A DNA stretch of 41,177 nt from Candidatus Omnitrophota bacterium (GTDB taxonomy: Bacteria > Omnitrophota > Gorgyraeia > 2-01-FULL-45-10): NCBI GenBank assembly GCA_026387175.1, contig JAPLME010000003.1, positions 1 through 41,177 on the forward strand, given 5' to 3'. Both the position numbers and the translations under genes were made by a program. Shown here piece after piece: positions 1-7,994 of the stretch. Under the pieces are notes generated by a model. It worked only from the letters and a program-made list of their open reading frames with translations, was not told the DNA's origin and did no database searches. The first letter of the stretch is position 1. The number at the start of each line of letters is the position of its first letter.

Positions 1-39
1 TTAGGAAACCTGTGCTCTATCCATCTGAGCTACAGGGGC
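1..39 (-). tRNA. tRNA-Arg (CCT anticodon), 3' part outside the window
   Basis: Read on the minus strand, the sequence starts with a 7-base acceptor strand GCCCCTG, then TA, a D-stem GCTC/GAGC, and an anticodon stem CAGGT leading into the loop TTCCTAA. The loop places CCT at positions 34-36, which reads the AGG arginine codon. The window edge cuts the molecule inside the anticodon loop, so the T-arm and 3' acceptor strand are not visible. A good promoter lies just upstream at 71-99. Confidence 0.88.
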
Positions 40-70
40 GAAATAATTAATTCACCGATAAATCGAGGAG

Positions 71-99
71 ATTATAACAATTATTGCAGCGGGTGTAAA
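71..99 (-). promoter_or_regulatory. Sigma-70-like promoter of tRNA-Arg
   Basis: On the minus strand TTTACA (99-94) is followed after 17 bases by a perfect TATAAT (76-71). The expected transcription start is near 64, about 25 bases before the mature tRNA 5' end at 39. This fits a short processed leader. Confidence 0.65.
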
Positions 100-107
100 G
101 GAAAGAG

Positions 108-3100
108 TTACGCGGCCGTGAGGTAATTTTCAACGATGAGCTTATAACGCTCCAGGAGGCTCTCTGTCTTGAACGGTTCTATGTGTTTCAGATTAAGGCG
201 TATCCGATCAAAAAATTCTATGGTATCTTTTCGGAGATATTCTTCCAGCTCTGTTTCGCTGATCGTTCCCCCATCCATTTTTTCCGGAGGTTCGAAGAGC
301 GTCTTGATATACCGCAGGACACGATCGGCTGAAGAGCCGTCGTCTTTCGCCGCCATGGCCAGAGCAAGTCCCGCCACGCCTTCCAGATGAAGATAACCTG
401 TTCCTTCAAACGCTCCTTTTTCGAGCACAATAAGGGTCGCCAGGTTATTGTTCCTCTCGGCCGAACCCGGCTTCCACATCTCTTTGTAGGTATCTCTATC
501 TAAAATACATACGAGCTTTTCTTTGGAGTAATTTTTATCTTTATTTGTGCTCGATCGGGCGATCGTATCTGGGTCGCACACCTGTATCCCGCTTTCGGGA
601 GTAAGTAAACCTTTCAAATGTTCCGCATCGATGTCATTAAAGAGCTTCTCCGAAATAAGAATAAGCGGTTGAGCGCTTTCGGCGGCAGCCATACGCTCAT
701 TGTGAAGGGATTCCAGATACGCTGGCATCTCATCCCGGACCAGCGTCGTAAGAATTTCTTTTAAAGCATCCGTGGTTCCCTCCTGTACCTGCGCCCCCTC
801 CCTATAAGCTTTTACATGCTCTATGGCCTGCTTCATCCTTATGGGATCGACAAGAGGGCCGATACGACGGCGCAGGGCATCATCCAGGTAAGCGGCGGAG
901 AGGTCTCCCGCCGCCAGATCTTCTTTGAGACGGTCCTGTATCGCAGCGGCCTTCTCCAGGTCGGAAATCAATCCATTGAATTCGTCCCAATAAGGAAACA
1001 GCCCTTGCGAAGGGTTCAGTTCCTGCGTTCGATCGACAAGATTGCGCTCCGTAAGAAGCGCGGCCCTTAGATCGGCAGTAATGTGGGATAGCCTCTGGAC
1101 TTTATCGTTGAATAAGTCGATCTCATCCTGTGACACAGGCCAGACCGTCTCAGAATCTCCCATAGGAAGATAAATAGTGAATGTGCTTCCCTGCCCCACC
1201 ACAGATTCCTCAAGGATAATCTGACCGCCGAGCTGAAGGGCCGCCTTGCGGGCGAAATAGAGGCCGAGCCCCGTGCCCGCAACAGTAGCTCTTGTCGCTT
1301 CAAGCCTGCTCTCCTGTTTGAAAAGATGATCTCTTCTATCGGTCTCTGAAATACCCACGCCTGTATCCCTAACGCTTATCCGTACATATTTCCCGTTTTC
1401 AGCCTTATCGACTGTAACCACAATCTCTTCTCCATCGGGCCGGCTATATTTGATGGCATTTTTTACAAGATCAGCGATAAGCAGAAACTTTAATATCTCC
1501 GGATCGGTGACCGCCCTGACCACAGCATCTTTGTGTATATACGAAACGACAGGTATTCTCAGCCCGCTGGCCCGGGCCTGATTCTCTCCCAGTGCGATGC
1601 TCTTGCCTATTACTTCAATAATATCTATCGGTTTTTTATTGATTTCCTGGGCAATAAGATAATCGGTAAATGGTATCGTCTCTTCGAAGATCGGAAGGTA
1701 TCCGTTAATGTAGAAAGCTGCTATCATTCTTTTCTTTTCTTCCTCCGGTAATTTAGCACCGGCATCGTCATGCTCTTCTTCCAACCAGGTAAAAAATGGT
1801 TTGGGGTCATTTAACGCGCCGGGCGCTGATTGGATTCTCTCAAAAATATCTACATTGTCTTCTTTCCATTCCGATAATGCCCGCGTTATATCCCTGAGCA
1901 ACGCGGGTATCTCTTTTACGTCTTTTTCTATAGATTCGAAATTTATTATGGCCTGTTGATATTCATGATCATTGATAATATCTCCCAATGTCATAAGACG
2001 CTGTTTCTCGAAAAAATATCGAGCGATGACAGCAAACGAATCCGCAAAATCCTTAACCACATTCTCTCGCCCGCCAAAGTGAGCGGCATATACCTTTCTC
2101 GCATCATCCATGGTATCTGCCATGAGAAGGAGATGATAAATATTTATGGTCGATTGAGCGGCGCGCCCAAATCCCGTAATCGTAGCTGTCCGTTCCGAAC
2201 CGTCAGGCGACTCAAGGCTGGAAACATCTCTTATCCGCTCATTAAAATGCGATAGGGCTTTGGATACTCTGACAGCTTTAGACTCTATTTCTCTGATCTT
2301 TTGCTCAGCGTCTCTAATCTTTAGCGCCCGGGCAGGATCGGTTTTCGATAGTCGAGCCGGTGCAACCACCGTCGCAGTTCCCAGTGCATGAAATAGGGCG
2401 GGAAGGCTTTCAACGATCCCTTTTAGTGTCAGAGCAGCAACCGCCTCAATCTTTTTAACCTCTCTGGTATGCGCCCTCAAAGCTTCCAATTCATATATCT
2501 TTTTTGCGGCGGCGCGGGACTGCCGAAAACCTGTCGCTACGGCCATTTCCTGCGCATAGGTAAGGCGGCCTACTACAGCAAACAGGAAGAGCGGCCTCTT
2601 ATAATGATCTATCGCATAGCAATATAATACGGAGTTCCCCTCATTAGGACCATATCCTGTCGGCGCTTTCTTAAGATCGCTACTAAGAAGTTTTTTCGCA
2701 TCCGCGATAGTCTCCGGAAAGTCCTTTACTTTATTGAATAGTCCATCCTCTTTCAGATATTCCTTCTCCAGATATTCGATCAGCTTCTGCCTATCGGATA
2801 TCATCCACATGCCGTCTTTAAATTCGCAGACATCCGGAATTATGATCGGCTCTATTTCATTCGTAACCATCATCATCTCCAGAAGCCGTTTCTCGCCGCG
2901 AAGCGGCTCATTCTTCACCCCGGATGTACGAAGACCGCGCTGATAGCACGGCTCCCACTTGATATCCTGAGCGCTCTTATCGTCCGCCGCCATTATCTTC
3001 TTATCCCTGATCGGAAGATACTGGATCAAGCGGGTGCATCCGCTCGCCGCAGATATCGTATCGATCTCATCCACTACTTTCATTAATGCTTCGTCTATAG

Positions 3101-4511
3101 TAAGTGCCGGGTTAATTGAGTCAATCAGGTTTTTGCTTATTCCGATAAGTAAATCCGGAACCATTCGTTCATCGACAGCGCTATCCTCAAAAAACTCACC
3201 GAGCAGATAAAACTCGCCATATTCATCGTAATATGGGCCTATTATAACTCTCTTCCCATCAGTTGCAGCGGCCACGCTAAGAAGAAATTCCTTAGCCCAC
3301 ATGCAATGATAGTCAAACCTGATCTTTTTTATTTTTTTATCTGTATCGGTGGCGAGGATATCTGAAACGAGCCACTTAAAGAGCCATGTCGCAACACCGC
3401 GATTATCATATAACTTGTTGACCAAAAATTGGTTTATACGGATAGCGTCGCCTTCTATGCTATATGCAATCGTTGCCACTTCATTGCGTTCCGCTTCTAT
3501 CCCCGCCGAGCCGCCGACTTCTGGCTCTTTTCCGGCGGCAGACTGAATAGTAGTCTCGATTTTAAAAAAGTTTTCCGGACCGTCGGGGAAAGTTTTGTGA
3601 TCGCATCTCCACTTATCGTTTTCAATCGGCCCGAGAGGCCCATCCGGTAAGCGGAGCACGACTTTATTCTCACTCACCTTTCCTGACAAAAGGTATGCCC
3701 TCCTGCCGGTGTTATAAGACTTCTTTTTGATAAGATCCTCGACTTCATCGATTGAACAGGTCGACGGATCATTGATTATTGACCAGATAAAATCAAGATA
3801 TTCCACAGAAGCTCTAAACCAATAATCGTCATCCGAATTAACAAGGTTAAAATCTGCCACTCTTTTTAATCCGGCGTCATTCTCCTCTCTCCATAGCCTA
3901 AGCGAGTCAAGCGTTTGCTCCCAGCGCTGCGGATCTTCTCCCATACGAATAAGATCCTGGCGCGCGGTGTTCTTAATATTTTCCGATGGGCTCTCAAGCA
4001 AATTAACAAACTTACTGATTTCCGGATTCTGAACCAGGTGACATTGCTTTGAAACGTATTGTATATCTTTTACGAATATTCTCGAAAGATTTTTATTAAG
4101 CCCTTCAATATGCCCTACCTGCTCATGTCCAGGCCGAAGAAGACGCGAAACATCAATTTTCGCAGGATCGTAGTAATAAAGATGATACCCTTCTGAAATA
4201 TCGATCTGAACATAACCGTTTTCATGCACAAATGGAAACCTATCCTCTGGCCGAAATCTTTTGTTTTCAACCTCAATGATCCGCTGTACAGCGTCCAACG
4301 TCATCACTCCTGAAAGTATATGAGAATATTGGACATGTTCGACTAAATTAATGACGTAAAGGAGATTGGCTCTGACTGCAGAATTTTCGATATTAGAGAA
4401 TGGCTCAGGGGCAAGAGTAGCCTTGTCGCTTGGGTTATTGTTCACATATGCCCAACCGATATCATGCAAGACGAATGACATAATTATAACGAGTATAATA
4501 AGTTTTTTCAT
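108..4511 (-). CDS. Giant exported multidomain sensor-like protein (GNAT-like, GAF-like, histidine-kinase ATPase domains)
   Basis: I place the start at the ATG at 4511, which gives 1467 residues and a normal signal peptide: Met-Lys-Lys, a hydrophobic core, and a likely cleavage after Gly-Trp-Ala near residue 21. An in-frame ATG at 4544 would add 11 residues; neither start has a clear ribosome-binding site. An Ala-Thr-Leu-Ala-Pro segment (31-35) follows the signal. Residues about 340-440 look GNAT-like, with an RGVAT motif near 372. Residues about 455-655 resemble a GAF domain. Residues about 680-765 resemble a kinase dimerisation hairpin, but the expected phosphoacceptor His is Glu (near 701). 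A HATPase_c domain follows, with N-box LVKNAIKYS (about 1015-1023), DTGVGI (1049-1054) and GTGLGL (1079-1084). About 340 further residues are unassigned. No second membrane segment is evident. A histidine-kinase relative is likely, but its activity and cellular side are uncertain. Confidence 0.75.
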   Translation of the reverse strand: MKKLIILVIIMSFVLHDIGWAYVNNNPSDKATLAPEPFSNIENSAVRANLLYVINLVEHVQYSHILSGVMTLDAVQRIIEVENKRFRPEDRFPFVHENGYVQIDISEGYHLYYYDPAKIDVSRLLRPGHEQVGHIEGLNKNLSRIFVKDIQYVSKQCHLVQNPEISKFVNLLESPSENIKNTARQDLIRMGEDPQRWEQTLDSLRLWREENDAGLKRVADFNLVNSDDDYWFRASVEYLDFIWSIINDPSTCSIDEVEDLIKKKSYNTGRRAYLLSGKVSENKVVLRLPDGPLGPIENDKWRCDHKTFPDGPENFFKIETTIQSAAGKEPEVGGSAGIEAERNEVATIAYSIEGDAIRINQFLVNKLYDNRGVATWLFKWLVSDILATDTDKKIKKIRFDYHCMWAKEFLLSVAAATDGKRVIIGPYYDEYGEFYLLGEFFEDSAVDERMVPDLLIGISKNLIDSINPALTIDEALMKVVDEIDTISAASGCTRLIQYLPIRDKKIMAADDKSAQDIKWEPCYQRGLRTSGVKNEPLRGEKRLLEMMMVTNEIEPIIIPDVCEFKDGMWMISDRQKLIEYLEKEYLKEDGLFNKVKDFPETIADAKKLLSSDLKKAPTGYGPNEGNSVLYCYAIDHYKRPLFLFAVVGRLTYAQEMAVATGFRQSRAAAKKIYELEALRAHTREVKKIEAVAALTLKGIVESLPALFHALGTATVVAPARLSKTDPARALKIRDAEQKIREIESKAVRVSKALSHFNERIRDVSSLESPDGSERTATITGFGRAAQSTINIYHLLLMADTMDDARKVYAAHFGGRENVVKDFADSFAVIARYFFEKQRLMTLGDIINDHEYQQAIINFESIEKDVKEIPALLRDITRALSEWKEDNVDIFERIQSAPGALNDPKPFFTWLEEEHDDAGAKLPEEEKKRMIAAFYINGYLPIFEETIPFTDYLIAQEINKKPIDIIEVIGKSIALGENQARASGLRIPVVSYIHKDAVVRAVTDPEILKFLLIADLVKNAIKYSRPDGEEIVVTVDKAENGKYVRISVRDTGVGISETDRRDHLFKQESRLEATRATVAGTGLGLYFARKAALQLGGQIILEESVVGQGSTFTIYLPMGDSETVWPVSQDEIDLFNDKVQRLSHITADLRAALLTERNLVDRTQELNPSQGLFPYWDEFNGLISDLEKAAAIQDRLKEDLAAGDLSAAYLDDALRRRIGPLVDPIRMKQAIEHVKAYREGAQVQEGTTDALKEILTTLVRDEMPAYLESLHNERMAAAESAQPLILISEKLFNDIDAEHLKGLLTPESGIQVCDPDTIARSSTNKDKNYSKEKLVCILDRDTYKEMWKPGSAERNNNLATLIVLEKGAFEGTGYLHLEGVAGLALAMAAKDDGSSADRVLRYIKTLFEPPEKMDGGTISETELEEYLRKDTIEFFDRIRLNLKHIEPFKTESLLERYKLIVENYLTAA

Positions 4512-4595
4512 ATAGTTTGTGTTATTTATATATAGTTTATACATATATTCGAAAACTGATAATCATACGTTGTATTCTTCTAATATGATTCATAT

Positions 4596-4623
4596 AGTAT
4601 ATCAGCTAATCTGTTGAAAGCAA
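4596..4623 (-). promoter_or_regulatory. Possible promoter of the giant exported protein
   Basis: On the minus strand TTGCTT (4623-4618) and TATACT (4601-4596) are 16 bases apart. The start would be near 4589, leaving a roughly 80-base AU-rich leader before the ATG at 4511. The -35 match is moderate. The rest of 4512-4686 is AT-rich and shows nothing else I can name. Confidence 0.4.
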
Positions 4624-4686
4624 GACAATTTACTGACTTTTTTATATTCTAATTTTGATGCACTATTCACTTCATCAGAAAGCAAA

Positions 4687-4721
4687 AGGGACGCGTACAA
4701 ATTTACGATTAGACCTGTCCC
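4687..4721 (+). repeat. Left REP-like terminal hairpin
   Basis: The sequence begins AGGGACGCGTACAAA and ends CCTGTCCC. GGGAC and GTCCC at its ends can pair, so each copy is itself an imperfect palindrome, as in REP sequences. It is the inverted counterpart of 5326-5360. Confidence 0.75.
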
Positions 4722-4740
4722 CCTTCTTCCCTTTTTCACT

Positions 4741-4761
4741 ATTGCAAAAAATTTTTGCAAT
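4741..4761. repeat. Perfect 10-bp-arm palindrome inside the RAYT element
   Basis: ATTGCAAAAA and TTTTTGCAAT flank a single central base. It lies between the left REP-like hairpin and the transposase gene. It could be a subterminal recognition hairpin or simply a bidirectional weak terminator. Confidence 0.6.
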
Positions 4762-4836
4762 AATTTTCGAGGAAAAAGCGTCTTATATAGTGTGGAAAGA
4801 TAATATGGGAAGCAAAATAACAAAAAGGAGATTTTT

Positions 4837-5322
4837 GTGCCCAGAACTGCTAGGGTTTTTATTGAAAATGTTTGCTATCATATAATTGCGAGAGGCAATA
4901 AAAGGGAAGCCATTTTTTACGATCCAACTGATTTTCGCACATACCTTCATTTAGTACACAAATATAAGCTTAAATTTGGTTGCCGTATTTATGCTTTTTG
5001 CCTCATGTCCAACCATATTCACTTGATGCTTGAATCGCCTCAAGGGCTTAAAGCAATGAGCTCATTTATGCATGGCCTTCATCATACTTATGCAATGATA
5101 TTTAACGGAAGATACAAAAGAGTTGGGCATTTATGGCAGAATCGTTACAAGAATCCGATTGTCCTTAAGGATGAATACCTCATACACCTTCTATCATATA
5201 TCGAATTTAACCCTGTAAGAGCCGGACTTGTCAATAAACCGGAAGACTATATGTGGAGTAGCTATAGAGCAAGAGTGCTTGGAGAGAAAAACATTATTAT
5301 AGATGATCTTAGTTCTTTTTAA
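4837..5322 (+). CDS. REP-associated tyrosine transposase (Y1 family)
   Basis: This 161-residue protein belongs to the IS200-like HUH/Y1 nucleases used by RAYTs to cut and join single-stranded DNA at REP hairpins. The metal-binding HxH motif is seen as NHIHL (His60, His62). The catalytic tyrosine lies in the family signature YIEFNPVRAG (Tyr121). The start is GTG at 4837, six bases after AAAGGAG (4824-4830). The gene is alone between inverted hairpins, with no accompanying cargo, and lies opposite in strand to all its neighbours. Length and motif order are complete, so it may be active, but nothing in the sequence shows recent movement. Confidence 0.9.
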   Translation: MPRTARVFIENVCYHIIARGNKREAIFYDPTDFRTYLHLVHKYKLKFGCRIYAFCLMSNHIHLMLESPQGLKAMSSFMHGLHHTYAMIFNGRYKRVGHLWQNRYKNPIVLKDEYLIHLLSYIEFNPVRAGLVNKPEDYMWSSYRARVLGEKNIIIDDLSSF

Positions 5323-5325
5323 GCA

Positions 5326-5360
5326 GGGACAGGTTCAAAGCTAATTTTGTACGCGTCCCT
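5326..5360 (-). repeat. Right REP-like terminal hairpin
   Basis: This is the inverted partner of 4687-4721, starting GGGACAGG and ending GTACGCGTCCCT on the plus strand. It begins 3 bases after the transposase stop codon and ends 10 bases before the CCA end of tRNA-Tyr. Confidence 0.75.
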
Positions 5361-5370
5361 AAAACTATAG

Positions 5371-5456
5371 TGGTGGTGAGGGAAGGATTCGAACCTTCGA
5401 AGGCGTGAGCCGTCAGATTTACAGTCTGATCCATTTGACCGCTTTGGTACCTCACC
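5371..5456 (-). tRNA. tRNA-Tyr (GTA anticodon), CCA encoded
   Basis: The minus strand begins GGTGAGG and ends CCTCACC-A-CCA, giving a full 7-bp acceptor stem. The anticodon loop carries GTA, and a long variable arm is present, as in bacterial class II tRNA-Tyr. The length is 86 bases including CCA. It lies 22 bases downstream of tRNA-Thr and is probably cotranscribed with it. Confidence 0.95.
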
Positions 5457-5478
5457 GAAAACAATTTAATACTTAAAG

Positions 5479-5554
5479 TGGAGCTGGCAGAGGGAATCGA
5501 ACCCCCGACAGCCGGTTTACAAAACCGGTACTCTACCAGCTGAGTTATGCCAGC
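5479..5554 (-). tRNA. tRNA-Thr (TGT anticodon), CCA encoded
   Basis: The acceptor strands GCTGGCA and TGCCAGC pair fully, the discriminator is T, and CCA is encoded. The anticodon stem CCGGT/ACCGG encloses a loop with TGT. The length is 76 bases. I see no dedicated promoter in the 36 bases after nnrD, so the Thr-Tyr pair may be read from the nnrD transcript. A Thr-Tyr pair is the usual start of the tuf-associated tRNA cluster of bacteria. Confidence 0.95.
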
Positions 5555-5590
5555 CCAAATCCTGGTATCACCTGTGGTGCCACGTATGAG

Positions 5591-6451
5591 CTATGCTAGC
5601 GCCTTTAATGCTTCCGGCAATTTATTCAAAATATCCGTCGCTAAAAGGCTCAACGCGCCCTTATCTTTAAGAGCGATGTCGCCCGCCAGGCCGTGAAAAT
5701 ATACGCCAAGCGCCGCCGCGATAAAAGGTCCGGCTCCCTGGCCTATAAAGCTAGCTATCATTCCGGTAAGAACGTCTCCGGATCCGCCCGTCGCCATACC
5801 GGCATTACCCGTCTCATTCACGTATATGTCGCCGGTAGGAGCGGCAACCACTGTATTATGCCCCTTTAAAACTAAGACGGTATTATACTCAGCGGCGAAC
5901 TTTAACGCAACATCTTTTCTATTTTGCTCGATATATTTAATATCCTGCCCGATAAGGCGCGCCATCTCCCCCGGATGGGGCGTCAGGATAAGCCTGGACT
6001 TGGCGGTTTTTAACATACTGACATGCCCGGCACAGGCATTGATGCCATCGGCGTCCAGGACCACCGGTTTTTCGACTTTAGCTATAAGATTCCTGACCAG
6101 GTCTTGAGTCTCTTTATTCTGGGATATTCCCGGCCCGATAGCAAGGACATCCGCCTTATCGCTGAAATTGATTATGTCCTTCTCCGCAAAAAGGCTGAGC
6201 GACCAATCTCTCGTCTCAAAGAACGGCCGCACCATGACTTCCGTGAGCTTCACCGCCATTATCGGAAATATACTCCTACCCACCGCGAGCGTCACAAGTC
6301 CGCTTCCGGAAAGCGCCGCCGCCTGAGCCGTGAGATAGGCGGCACCCGTGCCGCCACCCGAACCGGCAATCACGAGCACGTGGCCGAAATTTCCTTTATG
6401 TGCGTCGACGGCCCTCTTCGGAAAACTCTTTATCGCTTCATTTATATTCAT
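5591..6451 (-). CDS. nnrD: ADP-dependent (S)-NAD(P)H-hydrate dehydratase
   Basis: This 286-residue protein matches the ribokinase-like C-terminal domain of the YjeF/Nnr repair system. That domain dehydrates damaged NAD(P)H hydrate using ADP. Visible family motifs are an N-terminal GSGGGTGAAYL stretch, DADGINA, LTPHPGEMARL and the GGSGDVLTGM nucleotide/anion-hole loop. The epimerase domain found fused in E. coli is absent; this is a stand-alone dehydratase and no epimerase gene is in the window. The start ATG overlaps the acpS stop as ATGA, so it is translationally coupled as the last protein gene of the ftsH-to-nnrD block. Confidence 0.93.
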   Translation of the reverse strand: MNINEAIKSFPKRAVDAHKGNFGHVLVIAGSGGGTGAAYLTAQAAALSGSGLVTLAVGRSIFPIMAVKLTEVMVRPFFETRDWSLSLFAEKDIINFSDKADVLAIGPGISQNKETQDLVRNLIAKVEKPVVLDADGINACAGHVSMLKTAKSRLILTPHPGEMARLIGQDIKYIEQNRKDVALKFAAEYNTVLVLKGHNTVVAAPTGDIYVNETGNAGMATGGSGDVLTGMIASFIGQGAGPFIAAALGVYFHGLAGDIALKDKGALSLLATDILNKLPEALKALA

Positions 6452-6834
6452 TTAGCACCTTCTATAAGTATCACGTTGGCTATCGCGTAATTTTTGGAAT
6501 GCGACATGCTGACGACTACATTCCCGACACTCTTCTTCTTTTTCAGCTTCAGCGCATCGTTATGAAATTCTATAATAGGCTTACCCTCTTTATCGTTCAG
6601 CACTTCTATCTCCGTCCATCTTATCGGATGTTTGCTCGGCTCGCCAAACGCCTTCACCACCGCTTCCTTAGCCGCGAACCTTGCCGCGAAATGCTGGTGC
6701 GCGAAACGCCTCGCTGTGGAATATTTTATCTCCCGGGGAGTAAATATTTTAGTCAGGAACGAATCGCCCCACTTCTTTATGGCATCCTTCATCCTGTATA
6801 TTTCCACTATGTCAACACCCATGCCCAATATCAT
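6448..6834 (-). CDS. acpS: Holo-[acyl-carrier-protein] synthase
   Basis: This 128-residue AcpS transfers 4'-phosphopantetheine from CoA to acyl carrier protein, activating fatty-acid synthesis in the cytoplasm. The N-terminal GVDIVEI motif carries the Mg-binding Asp. The FAAKEAVVKAFGE motif has the second metal-binding Glu and the CoA-contacting Lys. The length is normal for the trimeric AcpS family. The start overlaps the pdxJ stop and the stop overlaps the nnrD start, each as ATGA. A pdxJ-acpS pair is common in bacteria. Confidence 0.95.
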   Translation of the reverse strand: MILGMGVDIVEIYRMKDAIKKWGDSFLTKIFTPREIKYSTARRFAHQHFAARFAAKEAVVKAFGEPSKHPIRWTEIEVLNDKEGKPIIEFHNDALKLKKKKSVGNVVVSMSHSKNYAIANVILIEGAK

Positions 6835-7544
6835 CTTATGATACCTATCATATCCTTTACGGCGCGGGCGATGCCGGTAAATACCGCACGCGCAACGATG
6901 GAATGGCCTATGTTCAATTCGTTAATCCCTTTTATCTTCGCGACAGTCTTTACGTTTTTGTAATTCAATCCGTGTCCCGCGTTCACCTTGAGGCCTTTTT
7001 CCGACGCGTAAGCGACAGCGCGCTTTAAGATATCGAGCTGGCGCCTTACGGCACCGGCGCCCTGCGCGTTCGCGTATTCGCCTGTGTGAAATTCTATGAT
7101 CCTGGCTCCGACTCTTACAGACGCATCGATCTGTCCGGGTGAAGGGTTTATGAATAAGCTCACAGCTATGCCGTTTCTGCGTAGCCGCGCGACCACCCGC
7201 TTAATACGCGCTTCATTCCCCTTCACATCCAAGCCGCCTTCCGTCGTTACCTCCTGCCTCTTCTCCGGAACAAGGGTCGCCTGATTGGGCTTTATCTTGC
7301 ACGCAAAATCCACAATATCTTTAGCGATCGACATTTCGAGATTAAGATTGGTAATAATCTTGCGAAGCTGAATAACGTCGGCGTCCTTTATGTGACGACG
7401 ATCCTCGCGCAGATGGCAGACTATCGAGTCGCATCCGGCCCTAATGCACTCTTTAGCGGCCTCTACAGGACTCGGCTCATAAGTCTTCCTCGCCTCTCTG
7501 ATAGTCGCGACATGATCTATGTTCACACCCAGCTTGACCATCAT
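6831..7544 (-). CDS. pdxJ: Pyridoxine 5'-phosphate synthase
   Basis: PdxJ condenses 3-amino-2-oxopropyl phosphate with deoxyxylulose 5-phosphate to form pyridoxine 5'-phosphate, the last step of the DXP-dependent vitamin B6 route. The TIM-barrel family is clear from GVNIDHVATIREAR at the N-terminus, HLREDRRHI, a Glu-rich LVPEKRQEVTTEGG segment and IEFHTGEYA. The protein is about 237 residues, normal for the family. Start candidates are two tandem ATGs (7544, 7541) and a GTG at 7547. I chose the ATG at 7544, which overlaps the previous stop as TGATG and has GGAG eight bases upstream. Confidence 0.95.
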   Translation of the reverse strand: MMVKLGVNIDHVATIREARKTYEPSPVEAAKECIRAGCDSIVCHLREDRRHIKDADVIQLRKIITNLNLEMSIAKDIVDFACKIKPNQATLVPEKRQEVTTEGGLDVKGNEARIKRVVARLRRNGIAVSLFINPSPGQIDASVRVGARIIEFHTGEYANAQGAGAVRRQLDILKRAVAYASEKGLKVNAGHGLNYKNVKTVAKIKGINELNIGHSIVARAVFTGIARAVKDMIGIIR

Positions 7545-7981
7545 CACTGTTTCTCCACGCTCACTGTAACCTGCACAAGCGTCTCTTCCATATAAATCCC
7601 CGGCGCTATCGGATTTAACGGCACCGACCTGGTAAATGATTTTGTCACGCCCCGGACATCTATGGGCATAGTGTAAGCGAAGCGTATCTTCGACAGCAGG
7701 TCCTTTGTGCCGACTACTATGCAGTAATCCGGCGCAACGACCGCTTTGCGCGAATCCGCCATATAACCCCGCGGCGGAGTTCCGGTGAGTATCGGCTTTA
7801 TTGAAAGTTTCTTCGCCGAGAGCCCTTCCGAAGGCAATATTTTATTCAGGAACTGCCTGTCCTCTTCACTGCCTTTATGGAGCTCATTGACTACGTAGAA
7901 CCATAGGACTAGAGCCAGAAGGAGCGAGCCTATCTTAAGCCAGACATTCTTTGTGAAAAACTCTCTAATGGATTTTAGCAC
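7544..7981 (-). CDS. cdaR: CdaR-like YbbR-domain protein, regulator of diadenylate cyclase
   Basis: This 145-residue protein has one N-terminal membrane segment (about residues 14-31, KIGSLLLALVLWFYVVNE) followed by a single extracytoplasmic YbbR-like beta domain. Identification rests on that architecture and on its position directly after cdaA, as in Firmicutes cdaA-cdaR pairs where the protein modulates cyclase activity. Usual CdaR proteins have several YbbR repeats; only one is present here. The start is GTG at 7981, 13 bases after the cdaA stop, with no strong ribosome-binding site. Confidence 0.75.
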   Translation of the reverse strand: MLKSIREFFTKNVWLKIGSLLLALVLWFYVVNELHKGSEEDRQFLNKILPSEGLSAKKLSIKPILTGTPPRGYMADSRKAVVAPDYCIVVGTKDLLSKIRFAYTMPIDVRGVTKSFTRSVPLNPIAPGIYMEETLVQVTVSVEKQ

Positions 7982-7994
7982 AAGCTTATATTGC

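Larger units (their letters stand above)
4687..5360 (+). mobile_element. RAYT-type element: transposase gene between inverted REP-like hairpins
   Basis: A single REP-associated tyrosine transposase gene (4837-5322) is bounded by two 35-base terminal sequences in inverted orientation. The outer 15 bases (AGGGACGCGTACAAA) and inner 8 bases (CCTGTCCC) are identical between the two ends once one is reverse-complemented. The unit is about 674 bp, more AT-rich than its surroundings, and ends 10 bases from tRNA-Tyr. I do not see a clear target-site duplication. Such units are usually domesticated or immobile as full elements, while the hairpins spread as REP sequences. Confidence 0.75.

Noticed and set aside
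5556-5590. Possible terminator hairpin (CACC-TGT-GGTG core) between nnrD and tRNA-Thr
   Set aside because: The stem is short and interrupted and no T-run follows on the minus strand; it would also separate the tRNAs from their only visible promoter.
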